From Bacteroidales bacterium (GTDB lineage: Bacteria; Bacteroidota; Bacteroidia; Bacteroidales; UBA932): a DNA stretch of 33,728 nt. A program made the translations under genes and the position numbers. The first letter of the stretch is position 1; each line of letters starts with the position of its first letter. The DNA is taken from positions 1-33,728 of the forward strand of contig JAFYEM010000061.1 in NCBI GenBank assembly GCA_017544265.1. The letters are read 5' to 3'. Shown one piece after another: positions 33,159-33,728 of this stretch. A model generated the notes under the pieces. The model had not been told where the DNA came from and ran no database searches. It saw only the letters and a program-made list of their open reading frames with translations.

Positions 33159-33443
33159 GATGATTCCTGTTCTCCGGCGCTCCACTTCTCCGGTGATATA
33201 CAATACAAAAGTGTGGAGCCGCTTCGCCTCCACTGTATGGGGTTCTGGTAGGACCTTGAGAATGGATTTGACCGATACTCCACACTCTACATATGTAAAG
33301 CAAGCCATACAACTTGATTACAATCAATGCCGAGCGGAGCGCTTCAACCATCGTCCCTCTCAAAAATTTACCAGATTTCATACAAGGACAACGCGAAACA
33401 CTTTCGCTGTATGTATGCCGGGTTACCCGGCAGGACAAAGTTA
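33159..33443 (-). promoter_or_regulatory. Promoter -7 box and structured leader of the unknown operon
   Basis: On the - strand TAACTTTG (33443-33436) fits the -7 box; the -33 region is only T-rich. Directly downstream is a perfect 17-nt palindrome TGCCGGGT-T-ACCCGGCA (33416-33432), positioned like an operator over the transcription start. The about 270-nt leader then holds GCGAAA/TTTCGC (33393-33407), TTGATT/AATCAA (33314-33327), and CTCCAC copies that can pair alternatively (33212-33217 with 33228-33233, or 33210-33218 with 33279-33287). No ORF in this stretch is convincing. Confidence 0.45.
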
Positions 33444-33449
33444 GAAAAT

Positions 33450-33481
33450 TTTGTGGATATTAAAAAAAAACTCTATATTTG
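33450..33481 (+). promoter_or_regulatory. Promoter of the AbiF-like RNA
   Basis: TTTG (33450-33453), a 20-nt spacer and TATATTTG (33474-33481) match the Bacteroidota consensus. The folded RNA begins within about 10 nt of the -7 box, as expected for a transcript whose 5' end is the RNA itself. It lies back to back with the - strand -7 box at 33436-33443. Confidence 0.75.
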
Positions 33482-33486
33482 CAGTA

Positions 33487-33540
33487 ACAGTACTCGCCAC
33501 GCTTCCCGTAGAACAGCGTACCAGGGCGGGTCTTTTGCTT
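33487..33540 (+). ncRNA. AbiF-type structured RNA (candidate antitoxin RNA)
   Basis: Outer stem ACTCGCC (33492-33498) pairs with GGCGGGT (33525-33531) over 7 bp including one G-U. Immediately inside, ACGCT (33499-33503) pairs with AGCGT (33515-33519). The inner loop carries TCCCG (33504-33508), which could reach GGG near 33524-33526 as a pseudoknot competing with the outer stem. A U-rich tail (TCTTTTGCTTT) follows. It has its own promoter and sits about 10 nt before an abiF start codon. This is the place and general shape of the AbiF RNA motif known upstream of Abi_2/AbiF genes, where the RNA is thought to act as antitoxin. The assignment is from memory of the motif; no covariance search was run. 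Confidence 0.65.
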
Positions 33541-33549
33541 TATTAGACC

Positions 33550-33728
33550 ATGTTGAAGTACACGAAAACACCCATGGATCTGCCTGACCAGATCGCTGTG
33601 CTCATCATGCCAGAACCTGGAACCGGGTCTTCTCTATCAAACCCCAGTTACCATCAAAACTTCCCAATGCGTGGATTACAGGAAGCGTAGGTTCACCTTC
33701 AAAACTCTATCCGCAATTGTGTTGCCTC
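33550..33728 (+). pseudogene. abiF: abiF (Abi_2 family HEPN protein), internally deleted and frameshifted, 3' end beyond window
   Basis: The ATG at 33550 opens MLKYTKTPMDLPDQIAVL, the normal N-terminus of Abi_2/AbiF proteins. After about 17-18 residues this frame turns into unrelated sequence and stops near 33690. The frame shifted by one base then reads CAHHARTWNRVFSIKPQL (from 33597), followed by LYPQLCCL at the window end, which is the C-terminal HEPN region of the same family. An intact protein is about 300 residues with this motif near 200, so roughly 170-190 residues are missing. The arginine normally five residues before the first His of HH (R-N-x-C-A-H) is not retained: the joined frame reads P-D-R-C-A-H. 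The N-terminal and C-terminal parts meet within GATCGCTGTGCTC, so short homology may have guided the deletion. The RNA and promoter upstream look intact. Confidence 0.75.

Noticed and set aside
33148-33438. 96-aa open frame on the - strand in the leader region
   Set aside because: Composition is dominated by the inverted repeats, there is no family pattern, and it ends inside the start of the 97-aa gene.
33327-33587. 86-aa open frame on the + strand across the AbiF-like RNA
   Set aside because: It crosses a promoter and a folded RNA and overlaps the abiF start in another frame; no protein signature.

Overview
This window looks like a chromosome segment of a Bacteroidales bacterium. The evidence is a SusC/SusD pair, Bacteroidota-type promoters (TTTG, a 19-20 nt spacer, then TAnnTTTG), lipoproteins with acidic surface-export residues after the Cys, and a tRNA gene without an encoded CCA. 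The GC-rich codon use of the left 29 kb fits a gut or rumen Bacteroidales lineage, but the genus cannot be fixed from sequence reading alone.

Layout. (1) Positions 1-2119: the 3' part of folP (dihydropteroate synthase), coupled by a 4-nt overlap to a secreted GH28 polygalacturonase. (2) Positions 2190-20762, + strand: a very tight pectin utilization operon behind one clear promoter. Its order is GH28, CE12-CE8 fusion esterase, GH105, PL1, SusC, SusD, DUF4957/DUF5123 surface protein, uxaC, uxaA, uxaB. (3) Positions 20756-22276: exuT-type hexuronate transporter with its own promoter. (4) Positions 22410-28289, - strand: a second, convergent uronate operon (kdgK, kdgA, two DUF4230 genes, a GT2 glycosyltransferase, kduI, DUF4861 lipoprotein). 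Its last five junctions are 4-8 nt overlaps. (5) Positions 28373-29641: a PlsC-type acyltransferase with an internal zinc ribbon. (6) Positions 29750-29834: tRNA-Ser(UGA), followed by a strongly folded 130-nt element. (7) Positions 30049-33728: AT-richer, accessory-looking DNA. It holds a DUF3791/DUF3990/small-ORF cassette (candidate ADP-ribosyltransferase-type toxin-antitoxin), three unrecognised genes (two with signal peptides), and a promoter plus folded RNA resembling the AbiF RNA motif in front of an abiF (Abi_2) gene that has lost most of its middle.

How the genes work together. Surface and periplasmic enzymes remove methyl and acetyl groups from pectin (CE8, CE12), cut homogalacturonan (PL1, GH28) and trim unsaturated ends (GH105). 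SusC/D and the DUF5123 protein capture and import oligomers, and ExuT brings in monomeric uronate. Galacturonate goes through UxaC, UxaB and UxaA to 2-keto-3-deoxygluconate (KDG), then KdgK and KdgA to pyruvate and glyceraldehyde-3-phosphate. Unsaturated galacturonate enters through KduI; the next enzyme, KduD, is not in the window. No transcriptional regulator for the locus is present here.

Most worth a second look: the AbiF-like RNA kept intact beside an internally deleted abiF gene (33450-33728), the DUF3791/DUF3990 cassette, the folded element after tRNA-Ser, and the DUF4230/GT2 genes embedded in the uronate operon.
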